From: Trogon surrucura
Taxonomy: Eukaryota; Chordata; Aves; Trogoniformes; Trogonidae
Direction of reading: 5' to 3'
NCBI GenBank assembly: GCA_020746105.1
Contig: CM036617.1
Coordinates: 146,251,061-146,315,060, forward strand
Length of the DNA: 64,000 bases
Notes under the pieces: model-generated
The model's input: the letters and a program-made list of their open reading frames with translations, nothing else
Database searches by the model: none
What the model was told of the DNA's origin: nothing
Made by a program: the position numbers and the translations under genes
Part shown: positions 34,061 to 46,370 of the stretch, piece after piece
Position numbering within the stretch: position 1 is the stretch's first letter
Layout of the letters: each line of letters opens with the position of its first letter

Positions 34061-37000
34061 TTTTCATCAAGCCCCTTGGTTTTGTTGTTGGTTTTGTGTT
34101 CTTTTTTCGTAATCAAAGACAAATATTTACAGTATTTGAGGGATTATGAATAGATTAAATGGAATTTAGTTATCAGAAATAGGATTTGATATGGTTCTTG
34201 TAGCCAGGTCTTGACTTTTTGATGCCTGAAAAGCTCTTTGTTCACGAAACAGCGCTGTGGGAGCTTGGGGGCGAACTCAAGGAGTGCGGCTGGCCGGGAG
34301 CTGCATCAGGTGTGTGCCAACGGGTGCGAGTCTGGGGAGCATGAGAACAGGTTGCGTGAGGAGCTCTTGGGTCATGGGTTCTATCAGTGGCGCGGTCCTT
34401 AACAGGAATATAAAGGAACCCTTGTGTTTTGATTAAGCAGTCTCCAGATGTTGAGCCAAATAGTAGATCTGATTGGATTATTTTCCCTTCTTTCTAATCT
34501 TACAAAAAGACTAAATAATGTTACGGGCTGGAATGTGATACTGCAAACACACGGTATGAACAGAGTCCAGCACTGTGGGCCATAGCAAATTAACACACAG
34601 AAGATCTTTGCCTCTCTGTCCTCCAGCGAGCTGCATTTAGTCTCAGTAATACAGCACTTCCTCCTTGTAGCTTGTTTTCAAGTTCCCTGTTGAACATTTC
34701 CTGCTGTTGCTGGTATTCACTGTATCCAAGTACATTACAAATGAGCTTGATGTATGTTTCTTCCTTATCCATCTTTGAGTGAAGTACTGGAGAAAGACTG
34801 TTCCAAAGGCAAGAAAGCAGTAAAAAGCAAAGATCCAGGAAGGGAATCAAAATCAGGAAACACAGTACTAATGTTGGGGTTTTAGTTTGGACCAGATAGG
34901 TGCTTTTTGAATGGAATATCCTGATCTCGCCTGCTTAAATGTTGTTTTGGCTCACATAATTGAACGTTCACAGAGCATATGAACTGCATATTTCATTTGA
35001 ATAAGACTGAACTGAAAAGCATAAGCTAGCGATACACCAAATACATTCTGGCTGTTTAAGGGCATTTGGACTATGGCAGCAAATTAGAACTAGTATGAAA
35101 TTAAACCTCTTGAATTGCCTGTGGTATGGCTGTTAGGTCCTCGCCAGTGTTTCACCCTGAAGATGGGCCACCACATTATTGCGTGTTAATGCATCCGTTG
35201 CTGTGTCTTAACTTGTCCATTACAGTAGAAAACTACTAGAGGATGGGACTGCAATAAAATACTCTCTGTTGCCCTTGTCAAATAAGGCATTTTTTGGCCT
35301 CTGTTAATTGGTGGGGTACTACTGTATAGCCCAGGATTTAGAGAGTGTAAAATAAGTTATTGACTACAAACAAATAAGAACAATGTAAAAGTAGACATTG
35401 TGGTAGGTTCTTTTTTTTTTTTGGCAAAACCACCTATTTCTTTGTTTCTTTTGCTAGCTAAATTACAATGCAACAATTATTACAAGACGCTGCAGTTTTA
35501 CAGCATTTTTTGCAATATGTAGAAAATTTCTTTTCACTTATAAGGATGTGAATCCATGAAAAAAAAATCTTGGATTTGGAAAAGGAATTTCTAGCCCATT
35601 GAACAAAAGATTGGAACTGCCTTGTGTGTTATAAGCAAAAGTAGACAAACATAGTTTAGTTTTTTCTCTTCAGACATGAGTAGGTAGCTTTACCAAACAT
35701 ATTTGTGATGCCAGGGTCTTGCTAAATCCCTCCATAGTCATTGAACACTCCAAACAAAGCTCTGGAACTCTATTGTTCACTGAAGATTGGACAATTTGCT
35801 TGATTGATGGCCAGTTGATACAGTGAATACCTGGCTAAATGTAGTGCCTTGTTACGTGCGATAGCTACAGTTTGAGACAATCCTTAAACAATTCAGGCAT
35901 TATTATACCAGATGCTTGCAGAAAGGGGAACATTTAAGGGAATGTCTGTGGTAAACTCTTCCAGGCAGGTTCTTGTAAACCTGCAGCTCTCCTGACTCTT
36001 TAATCTCAATGCTTCTTCTTGAACTTTTAAAAAAGATTTTTCTAGAGTTAAAACTGCTGGTTTTCTTGTGGTTTGTTTTGTTGTTTTTTTTCTGATAAAA
36101 TACATATCTATTCTTGTCTCACTCACTGAACCTAAAGAACAGACTATGCCTTTAGAAATATTAGACTTACTGTATTAGACTGGTAATAATGTTGCCAAAA
36201 GCAGCAACTTCAAAGAAAGAACTCTCTAAACCAAATGATCGTTTAGAGAGCCGACATTGGTTTATTAGCAAAGTTGGCCAAGTATGGATGCTAGATTAAA
36301 CTAGCATCCCTCACTGAAAAACTGCAAAATATTTATTTCGTGGTTTATTATTATAAACATGCCTAATTTGCCACTAATTCTACACTTACTGGTTAGTGAT
36401 AACTCTTACATTCATTATTGGATCAATATATTAAAATCAATTTTTCCCCTCATGTAAATTATCACACATGCTTCTTGCAGGTGTGTGGGGGGGGCGAGTT
36501 TCCAGTGCTCTGAAGTGAGTCAGTAGTTGCGATCTCCCACAGCCACATTTAATTTTGGCTCATTTTTAGCCTTTCAAAAAAGAATTTTCATGTTTGGTGC
36601 CTTCTAATCTCCATAATGAGGATTTTTGACTAGAAACTCCCCACTAAGGTCTGTTTCCACACACTCCCAAGGACAAACAGCTCGTTAAAACTTCTAAACA
36701 ATGATTTATTTGTATCTCCAGGTGCACACTGTCTTATTATCTTTTTCTGCTAACTGGCTGGAAAAATTCTTTGTCACTTTTCCCATCCTTGAAGCAGTAT
36801 TTTCTGAAAGACTGATCTACCACTATTAAGGCAGTAAAAATTGGTCTGCCATCCTTAAGGCAACAATAACTAGTACTAATACTTCTAGGTAATCTTTTTT
36901 GTTGTTTAATGTATAGCATCTGGGCCAGTAGCATCCACAGATTAACAACTACCTGCATTGGGAAAATATATCTCATTTTGGTTTAAGTTATGAACTGATT

Positions 37001-38908
37001 TCATTTGTAAACTTCTCTCTCTTTCTTACATTATGAGAGAGAAAGAATTGCTCCCTTTATTCATGCAAAGTTTTTTATGGATTTTTTAATAGACTTGCCG
37101 TCTAACTGTTTGAGTTTTTTAATTGACTTGATTGAAATAAGTAACTAATTTTTCCATTCTCTCTTCATAGGTATTTTTTCATGCCTCTGAACATTGTTTT
37201 TAATTTTCCCTGAAGACTCTCTGAACAGGTCATGTTTTTTGTTAAAGTGTAATATCTCAAACGGGAAATAAAGTTCCAGGGAAGCTTTGCCAGTGTTGCT
37301 TAGTGAACATCACACTTTCTCTGGGACTATGAAATACAGGGATAAATGCAACGCATATTTCTTAAAAAAAAAAAATAATCCTGTCTAAGAGTCTAACTTT
37401 TCAGTGGAAGATTTTAGTCATCAGTAGACTAGAAACGAGAAAAACATCTGTTCTGGAGAACCAGTTCAAATGTTAAATACTGTGAAGGATCAATTAGATA
37501 AGATTTAATGAATTAACAAAGCTGCTTGGTGTATTATACCTGTCTCAGCACTGAGTATTTTTTCTATACTGACAGAATGAGACCTGTCTTTCCAAAAATT
37601 AACGCATTTCATGCCAGTAGTTTTCCAGTTCTCAAGGGCCAGCATGGACTTGTGTAAAGCAAAAGGAAGAAAGGGCTCAGCCGAAAGTTTGGTCAAAGCC
37701 CTGGAATATATAAGCTATTTGAGGCATGTAAAATAGCATTAGACTTCTCTCTGATTTGGGCAAATGATGTTCCATATAATGGATATACTTGAAACTAGAG
37801 CTGTAGTATGTACTCGCTTAGTATCTGCTTAATTTCTTGCAGAGTTTTTTCCTTTCTGCTTAAAAGTGATGTTTTAGCAGGCTGTGACAATAGATGTTGC
37901 GCTTCAGCAAGGTAATAATATATGCTTAAAAATCAGCATTCTTATTTAAGCGGGTACTGTCGTGTATTAAATGGCATTGTAGTCCAACTATACAAACCAA
38001 GAATATTGCTAATTACGATATTAAAGACATCATTGTGTGGAACAATGAGTTTCATAAAAATGGAGTTTTGTGGGGAAGAGTTGGGAGATTTTACCGTCTA
38101 AATGTAGTGATCTGTGTATCTGTTCTTTTCCAGTTTTTTGTTGTAGGTATGATAGGATTCTGCTTTATGTTTTGTTTTCTATTCAACTGCTTGCTCGGTG
38201 TATGCTTAGATTTCCAACAAAGAGCGATTTCCTTTGTGAGGGATTGTTGGACCCTTAGTTTAGAAATTGATACTCCAAAGAAATTGTTTTCCCCGTAGCT
38301 TCAATCTGCTGACCCATCACTTTAGAGTGATAATGATTACTTGCTTACTAGCCTTCTTCAAGGTACAGGTTAGAAGGTGGTGATCGAGGCTTTCCTTAGG
38401 TTACAACATGACCTGAGGTGTGGTGGGCTGTGTCTTAATCACGGGGAAAATTGTTTTTTTCATTACATTGCATTCAGGTAATTTGAACAAAATTGAATGA
38501 AAAAGGTTTTTTGGTTTTTAGTTTGGTGAAACACACCAGAGAGACTTTAAAGTTGCTTTTGGTTGTTAGCATTCACAGAAGATACTGGCTCCATTTCTGC
38601 TGTAGTTACTGTCATAAGTCTTTGTCAGCTGCTGTCAACAAAGAAGAATCTGCAGTGCCAGTTTTTGGGTTTTGGAAAAATCCCGGTATTTCTTTGTAAA
38701 TGTACAGGTTTCAAAACAATCTGGCTGAAATCTACAGGACAGCGATCAAAAAATTTTCTAATTAATGCTCAGAGGGATCCTATATCCAGAGTGATATATG
38801 TGTGTATGTATATATGTCCTTAGTAAAGGACTCCTGCATCCCATAAAAAAAAAAAATCCAACTTCTGCTCTGTGTGCAATATGCTGTGTGCCCACTAGAA
38901 GGATTTAG
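34061..38908. other. Intergenic, C2CD5-proximal part
   Basis: No gene can be supported. Between 34.1 and 38.0 kb the open frames of 60 codons or more are all on the minus strand (34590-34850, 35893-36126, 36737-36976, 37505-37696 and one shorter); several have acceptor-like tracts before them (see findings). Otherwise AT-rich with T runs near 35411 and 36089 and a G run at 36485-36494. Confidence 0.6.
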
Positions 38909-39252
38909 AATCACAGAATGCTTTTGGTTGGAAGGGATCTTTAGAGGTCATCGAGTCCAACCCCCCTGCAGTGAGCAGAAAAATCTTTAACTCGATCAGG
39001 TTGCTCAGAGCCCCATCAAGCCTGGGCTTGAATGTCTCCAGGGATGGGGCTTCCACCACCTCTTTGGGCAACCTGTTCCAGTGTCTCACCACTCTCATTG
39101 TAAAAAAAAAAAACTAATTTTCCTTTTGTCCAGTCTTAATCTGCCCTCTTTTGGTTTAAAGCCATTGCTCCTTGTCCTGTTGCAACAGGCCTTGCGAAAA
39201 AGATTGCACTCATCTTTCTTATAGGTTCTCTTTAAGTATTTAGACAGGAGCA
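38909..39252 (-). mobile_element. CR1 LINE 3' part
   Basis: Reverse-oriented CR1, about 340 bp: TCACAGAATGCTTTTGGTTGG, GTCCAACCCCCCTGCAGTGAG, CTCCAGGGATGGGGCTTCCAC and CTCCTTGTCCTGTTGCAAC. The minus-strand frame at 38895-39098 (VRHWNRLPKEVVEAPSLETF) is the decayed C-terminus of the CR1 second ORF. A 12-A run at 39101-39112 lies inside. Confidence 0.95.
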
Positions 39253-42200
39253 AAAACCCAATCGCTACTACTTATTATTGCGTGTACGTATTTGATATGA
39301 CATTGCAACCCCCTATCCCTCCCAGTAGATTAAAAGAGAGTGAAATCCTGTCTCAATAACGTCACTGTCACTGAAATGAAGAGGCGGTTTTTATTATGAA
39401 TTCCTGCGGTGGGGACAAGGCTTCGTTACTGAGGTTTCTGATTTACACTTGAGGATCTCACTGTAGTTAGCAGTAGCCATAAGTCATTGGGAACACTTAG
39501 AATCTGTAGTTCTGTATTCTGTAGTTGAGACTGCATTTTTGCTGACCTGTGAGACAAGAAGAAGAAAAGGCCCATGACCTTGCAAAGACGTGCACTATAT
39601 GAAGTGGGAAGGTGACAGAGGGCAGGCTGCAGTCCTCCCTGATTGTCACCTTGCTGCCAGGAATGCTCCCTGCCTGCTCCTGGCTCACATGGGTGGAGAG
39701 TGAGCCTGCACACGGCTGCAGCAAGAGGCTGTGAAGGCCGTCAATAAACGGTGGCCCCCTACTGCTTGAGCCAAAATGTTCGGTTTTGACTCTCAGTTAC
39801 TTGGGCAGGATCTTATGGGCTCAGTTTTGCTGCCTTTACCCTACTTTGCCTAAAACTGCATCTCCCAGTAATACCTTTTAATCTTGATGTTGTAACTACT
39901 AGGGTATAAACAGATGATCTTAGTGATTTCCCTGACGAAATTCAAGTGCGTGATACCAGTAATGGTATGCATGGGTGGTTTCCTTTTGCCTCAAATCTCT
40001 TTGAAGTCATTCCCAGGCTAATGGAACTAAGTTGAGCTGACATTGGTGATAGATTATAATATAGTCTATTTTTTTTATATTACGTAGGACCTGAATGCAG
40101 AACTTATTTGGAGACAGTGTCTTGGAATTAATTTTTCAAGTTAAACATTGTCAGAAAATTCAAATACTGTAGTGCTGACAGAATGGATAGTCAGATCCAG
40201 ATAAATGTGCTAATGTCCTATACCATATATGGGGGAGGGGAAGCCTGAGCAGTAAAACTCTAAAATTGCAGTGATATTCTAAAATATTATTCCCATGCAG
40301 ATCTAGTGAATTGAATAAAATCTGGTTGGCTTTTGAGGAAAAGCAGAAGCCAGCAATTATTCTTAGGGTTTACATAAAGCCAATATGTCTAAATCTTAAA
40401 ATTTTACATCTAAGTTGTTTATGTTCACTCGTTTCCTAGATATCAAATGAAAGTATTTCCTTTGGAAATGAGATTTCAACACTTCATATTCTTTTGAATG
40501 TGATATCTTCCAACAGTCTATGCAAGTTAACCTTTTGTTGACTTCAGCAGTTTGGGATTTGGTCCATATCAAGCAGTTCATAAGAACAGAAAACCATCAA
40601 AATGTTCTATTTCATACTATTACTGCTGTGTGAAGGTTTCAGTTTCCATGAAGACTTAAAAGGAATTGGATAAAATAAGTATTTACTAACATGGGAACGT
40701 ACGCAGTTACCTATTAGGGGAATCAGACAACTGGATCTGATGTCAGGTGCTCAGCTAGTAATTGGAAATAACATTGCATACGACTGTGTGTTTTATAAGC
40801 AGTGAGTGGCAGTGGCATAATTGGGATATCAGTTCACACAGATTGCAGCAGAATCCTGTGTACACATGCTCTAGCGAAGATATTTAGTTACAAGCAGTAC
40901 AATAGTAATAGCTATTCAGAATGTTTCATGCTTACAAAGCCCTACTTAATTAGTCAGCACCTAGTTAATAATTTAATTTAATTAGATGTAATTGTCAGCA
41001 GCAGTATTTATATCATTAGATGGTAGTTAGTCCTCCAGTGACACTTTCAACATTTCTGCCCTTCCTCCTCTTAAGGGTTGAGACAAAGAAATGAACTATT
41101 TAACTGTGATTGTAATGTGTATTAGATTTAGACAGTTATTAAAACAATTATATTTGCTGGTGTTTTTTTATTCTGCTTAACATTGTTGATATTTTCTCTT
41201 TTTCCTGTATAAATGTAATAAATAGACCATTCATTTAGGTCTCATCCCAAAATGTAGAAGTATTAAATGAATATGTGTGTGTATATATATCTATGAATTG
41301 CTGTCAGCATCAAAGATTATGATCCTGAAATTCTGAAGTAGGTTAATGCTTATTAAAGCTATGCTCCTTGTAGTTTGTCTTATCAACAGCTAGAACACAG
41401 GCAGCAAGAGTGCATATATACTGCTCAGCAAGTCAGTGTCTCAGAGGAGACTATTTTAAGTATAGTAACTGCATAAACTATCTATAAAGTAGTCTTCAAT
41501 ATCCTTCACAAGATATGCAAGTTATTTCCTGGTGCATTAAAGAGATTAAATTGGATTACAATCAAAACAATAAATCTTTGTATTCTAAAATGTGGAGTGA
41601 ATGCAGTTCTTAATAACCATGTGATGGTTTTGCTTCTTGTGTTCCTTTTGAAATAGACATGATGATGTGAGTTACTAAACATTGGAATTTTTAATACTTA
41701 ATAAAAACAAATTAGTGAAGCAAACCACTGAGTTTTGTTTTTCAGCACCGTGTAATGCCTTGTGTTCGGCTTCTTACAAAAGTGGAATGCAGGCTCGTGC
41801 CTACACAGTGATACTCATTTGCTGTTAAAACATCAGGTACAGAGGGGTTCACGTTGTTTGGTTTTAGAGTTTAACTCTTATGTCAAGCCAAAGGAGACAA
41901 GAGGCTCATGATCTAAGCACGTAGGAAGGAGAAAAACTAGGCTCCTAACTCAAGGTGGTAAATTTAGAAGCTTAAACTGTAAACCGAAAGCAATATCCTT
42001 ATAATTCACTTTTCATCACCATTCGATTTGCTGTGAAAAGTGTGTGCTAATCGTGCAGAAAATGTCAGTCAAGTTCAGCTTAGCAAAGCGGTCACGGCAC
42101 ATCTTGTGGATAAAGTAGAGGGGACTGAGATTGCTATAAGATGAAGCACTTCACAAGCTATATGAGAAAGACTCTCCCTCCAGGCAGCCAGTAATGGGGA

Positions 42201-45200
42201 AAAAAGGTGAACAAATAGAAGAAATTGTCCTTATCCAGAGCTCTGGGGGAAAGGGTGTGGGCAGGGAGCGCCAACTAGAAGTCCCAAACTAACATTGGGT
42301 TTTCTACTGAGAATGTGCATCGTGTGGCGTGGTGAGAGGATGGTGCTGGTGCTGCTACAAGATTTGAGGCTCTGCACCAGGGAGTTTTAGTAATAAAATC
42401 TTGATGCTGTACAAAAAGCCACACAGATGTCTGAAGTAGCAAAGACTCATCCATGGCTGATGAGTTATGGAGCGATCAAAAGTTCTCACAAAGCAAACAT
42501 TAGTGTCCTGGGTTCAGCTGGTCTTAACCCATCACATATAGTCCTATCACAATTCCTGAATGTAATCCGGAGTCCCACATGAAGTCAGAAGGAAGTATCC
42601 ATTCATAGAGAAAGCATAAAGGCTCAAGACCTGCAGGATAACTGATTTGCTAAAAAGTACACTTTAAAAAAAAAAACCAAACCCTGATTTATATATAGCA
42701 ATGGATTCATACATAATGGAATTATGTACAGTGGAAAGAAGATGGATGGATGGTTTCACTACTGACTCATTCTTTATTATCCAACTGGAATTAATTCAGT
42801 TCACTCTCTTGATTACTGGCACTCGAAACAAACTCTTTATGTTCACCACTTAACACCTTCTGAAGTGTAGAGTAAAACCTGGCTAACTTAGGTAGAATCC
42901 TGTCATCTGTGCTTGTTCTTTCAGTACTGTCTTAATTCATTCCTGACAGGGTTGTGTTCAATGCTGCATTTGACCCTGTTAATGGCAATTTATAGGGCTT
43001 TTGAAATATGAGGACAGTGTCTTCAAACTGCCTTCAAAGTACAAAAATTCTCATTTATCAGGCTTGTTCTGCCTTTCTTTGCTTTTATGTGCAGGAGAAT
43101 TACGATCATCACCTTGGACTGTCCTGATAGCAGCTGAGGGAGGTGCTGCTTTGATTTTACTAGCAAGGATTATTATGAACAGCACAACTTGAGAAGTATA
43201 TGCTAAACACATTGCTTAATTATACATAATAATTCTGTAAAGTGACTTGGCATCTCTCAGTGCACGAAAGGTAAATACAGATCTTAATTAGGCAAGCCAG
43301 GAGCTAAAGGTGACGGCATCAGGCAGGGGCAACAGCATTATCCACTAGGGTGCTGTCCCACAGCACCCAAATAAGAGGAGCTAAGCCAGCCCAGTAATGG
43401 TAACAGAGTTCAGTTAACAGCCTGGTAATTAGCAGTCGGGCCTATAGTAATGAGGCAGGTTGTAAGTCAAGGCAGTGAGGTGAGGCTGTGATCTGCAAGG
43501 AAGATGCATATAGGCTGCTGAGAGCAATTGGAGCTGGTCTAACTGTGCTGATGTGTTTGGTGCCCTGAGGAGGATACGCTGGTTAAAGCTGGAAGATAAG
43601 GTAAGTGGGCTGCTAGCTAGCACCAAAGCACCTAGCAACTAGGAAAATTCTGCTAAAATTAAAAATAAACATGTTTAGCATGAAGTAAAGAGACATGCTA
43701 CTGTAAATTTAAGGAGTAACAAAAAATTCCTCTCTAAAAGTAGTGGAGAAGAGTTTTCATGTACACAAGTATGCGATTGCCATCTCATAAAAGCTTTTAT
43801 TCTATTGGTTAGGTTCTTGGAGTACAAGAGATCTGTAATACCTTGTCATTACTGAATAGAAGGACTAAGAACAGACCTGGCTTGGCTAATTTTAACAGCC
43901 TGAAAGAGGCAGGGAAAAATAAGAATGTTCCAGTACATCCATCCTCATTTTCAGACGTATTCAGTAATTTTGTGTCTTAATTTTACACTCTTAGTCCTGA
44001 GATGTCTCACAAATTACTTCCAATAATATGAACACATACGAGTTTTCCTGATTTTACTGCTGTGGCTCCTGAACCCTCCACTGAAGAAAGGCAAGCAAGA
44101 TTATAATTGGTTTATTGTTATAATTGGTTTTCAAAGACAAGCCCCCATGTAAGTTTTGCAAAGGTCACCTAATTCAAGAATTTGTTGCAAAGCAGAGCTG
44201 TGATCTGTGTGAAAATGAGGCTTTGAATTTTTGAGGCCTAATTCTCACACAGATTCTGAATCTGAAGAGTTAACTGCTGGCACCTGTAGTATCATATTTT
44301 ATCTGTGGCCTTCTTTTCCAGTGATTTTCCATTTGTACCGGAGATTATCTCAATGCACTACGTAACTTTCAATGCTTTAAACCAGCAGATTAATCACTTC
44401 ATCAGCCTTCACTTTACTTTGGAGGATTGTTTTGAAATTAAGACAGACCTAATATTATTTTAACCTTGTTATTTTTCGCATGTGTGGAAAAACAGCTTGA
44501 TAGCATTGATCTTCAAGTTTATAAACGAACAAACTGTCTCGGATAATATTTGAACCATTTTTCTTGTGCTAGCTGCCATGTAAGATCTTGCATTACAGAA
44601 ACATGTATGTAGTGTTTAGTTTTGATTTTTAAGTGTCGCTGAAGTAAGTCAACATGTGAACTCTCACAATAGATGAATTATTCTGCAAGTTGCCTATTCA
44701 AATTAATCTATAGCTACTGATGGAGTTGCAGTATGCATAGTCTAAAAGCAGAGTCAGTGGCCTAGGGCAAAACTCTGCCACAACCAGCATACTGTGTGGG
44801 CAGTAATTCCAACGCACACATTATTAAGTGTGTAAGATGTACACATATGATCTATTTGACTGTCATATATTCTGGTTTTCCTCTGAGCCAGGAATTCTTG
44901 GTGCCTTAGGCACACTGAAGCATGGGTAAGAACTAAAAGGCTGAGGCAAAATCTCTCTGGGAGTGGTGCTACCAAACTATGGGAACTAGAACAAAAGTGT
45001 GAAAAAGATGATGACTTGCCCTGTCCTTCATAATTCACATGTTGCAAGTTTTTTTGCTCAGCAGTGATTGTTAGATAAACATACAAAATGGTGTCCCTGG
45101 ACACTTTCTTATCTGACTGCAACAAAGAAGTAACTGCTCGGTCTTTCAGATGCAACTGTTGCAGCTATAATCTTTTCCAGTCCCAAACTGAGGCTTCGCT

Positions 45201-46190
45201 GTCAGAACATGCTGTTACAGAAGTTATATTTCAAATTTATCTGTGATACTGAATGGCTCCCAGAAGAAAAGGAACCTTCAGCTCATAAAACAGATATGAG
45301 TCACTGTTTCATTTTCTGTTCTTGGCGGCTGTATACATGTTCTTCACGTGGCCACTGAAAGGTACTTTGTTATGTGGTAAAATGCAATCCTCACTCAGAG
45401 CTTCGTTAACTGGCAGTCCCTAAATTGTGATGAACAAAATCAGGTAGATGAAGTCGATGCAGCTGAAAAGTAATCTGTAAAAATAATAATTCTGGTTTAG
45501 CCACATCAGGTAATCATATGGTCAGATACAGAGAAGTATAGTAGTTCTTGACTAGGGGTAGGCTGGATGTGGGCTGGGTTATGATCTGTGCATAACCCTT
45601 CTTATTCCAAGTGGCCAGAACTCCAAACAATGGGATGCTGAATTTAAAGTATAGCCAGCTAGCTCTGCTTCTCCACTTCCCTCTCTGATGAGAATAAACA
45701 CTTGGTAGTGTCTGGTATTTTTTAGAGATAGTATACTACCCAGCATTAAAAAGCCCATCATTTCTGATCCAGTATCAAAGAAGACAGAGCTATCAAGTTT
45801 CTTGTGATTTAACTATGCTTGTCATGATGTTTTCTCTTTTTTTTTATTTTGCTTTAAATAAAAGACATTTCTTGTCCCTGTTACTCATATTTGAAGGCTG
45901 TTTCAGAGCCTTCATGCACGATTAGAAATTTTCAGTTAGAACTCCAGTATCAGTTTATGCCTATTTTATGCACACCAATAATTGTTTTTTATCCTAAATT
46001 GATCTTTTCCATTCAGGATACATTTGTCCAGAAACTTGTGATGAGTGGTTCTGTCCACACACAGCTTTTCTTGTACTAGATGGAACTTGGCAAGCTCCAG
46101 ACTTGCCTTACAGGAGAATGGGGGGGTCCTCATTGACGTAATCACATTGTAATCCTTTGTTCATACCTGTTTCATTTTTTAGTACATGAG
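39253..46190. other. Intergenic, middle part
   Basis: No protein-coding gene seen. AATAAA on the plus strand at about 39742 follows a GC-richer patch (39590-39760) and could be an end of a noncoding transcript. A homeodomain-type TAATTA-rich cluster lies at 40943-41005. A strong donor-like AAG|GTAAGTGGG is at about 43600 on the plus strand. GATGGATGGATGG occurs near 42743. A 13-bp direct duplication (TTATAATTGGTTT) is at 44101-44131. Confidence 0.6.
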
Positions 46191-46194
46191 ACCA

Positions 46195-46370
46195 AAATTT
46201 TACGTGGAACTTCAAATGCGGCCTCAGCAGTGCTTTTTCTGTATCCCATGTACCTCTGCATTTGTAGGCAGTCCCTGCTGGGACTATCTTGCCTGATACA
46301 TCCTAGGATTCATTTTGCCTTTTCAACAAGCATATCGTATTTGCACTCTAGGCAAGTTTATAAAAACAAA
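46195..46370 (-). mobile_element. Possible ancient CR1/L3-like LINE fragment
   Basis: GCGGCCTCAGCAGTGCTTTT ... CATCCTAGGATTCATTTTGC ... CTTTTCAACAAGCATAT follows, in order but with many differences, the reverse complement of the CR1 region that reads like GGGTCTCACGAGAGC ... CAGCCCAGGATACGGTTGGC. Weak; judged by eye only. Confidence 0.4.

Noticed and set aside
32598-34070. Many long open frames on both strands in the C2CD5 CpG island (up to 260 codons)
   Set aside because: GC-rich sequence has few stop codons; the frames are Arg/Pro/Ala/Gly-rich, overlap each other on both strands, mostly lack ATG starts and match no family. Only the C2CD5 exon 1 frame is real.
44754-45155. 133-codon minus-strand open frame
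   Set aside because: No recognised family, Ser/Leu/Cys-rich composition typical of chance frames, no splice or promoter context.
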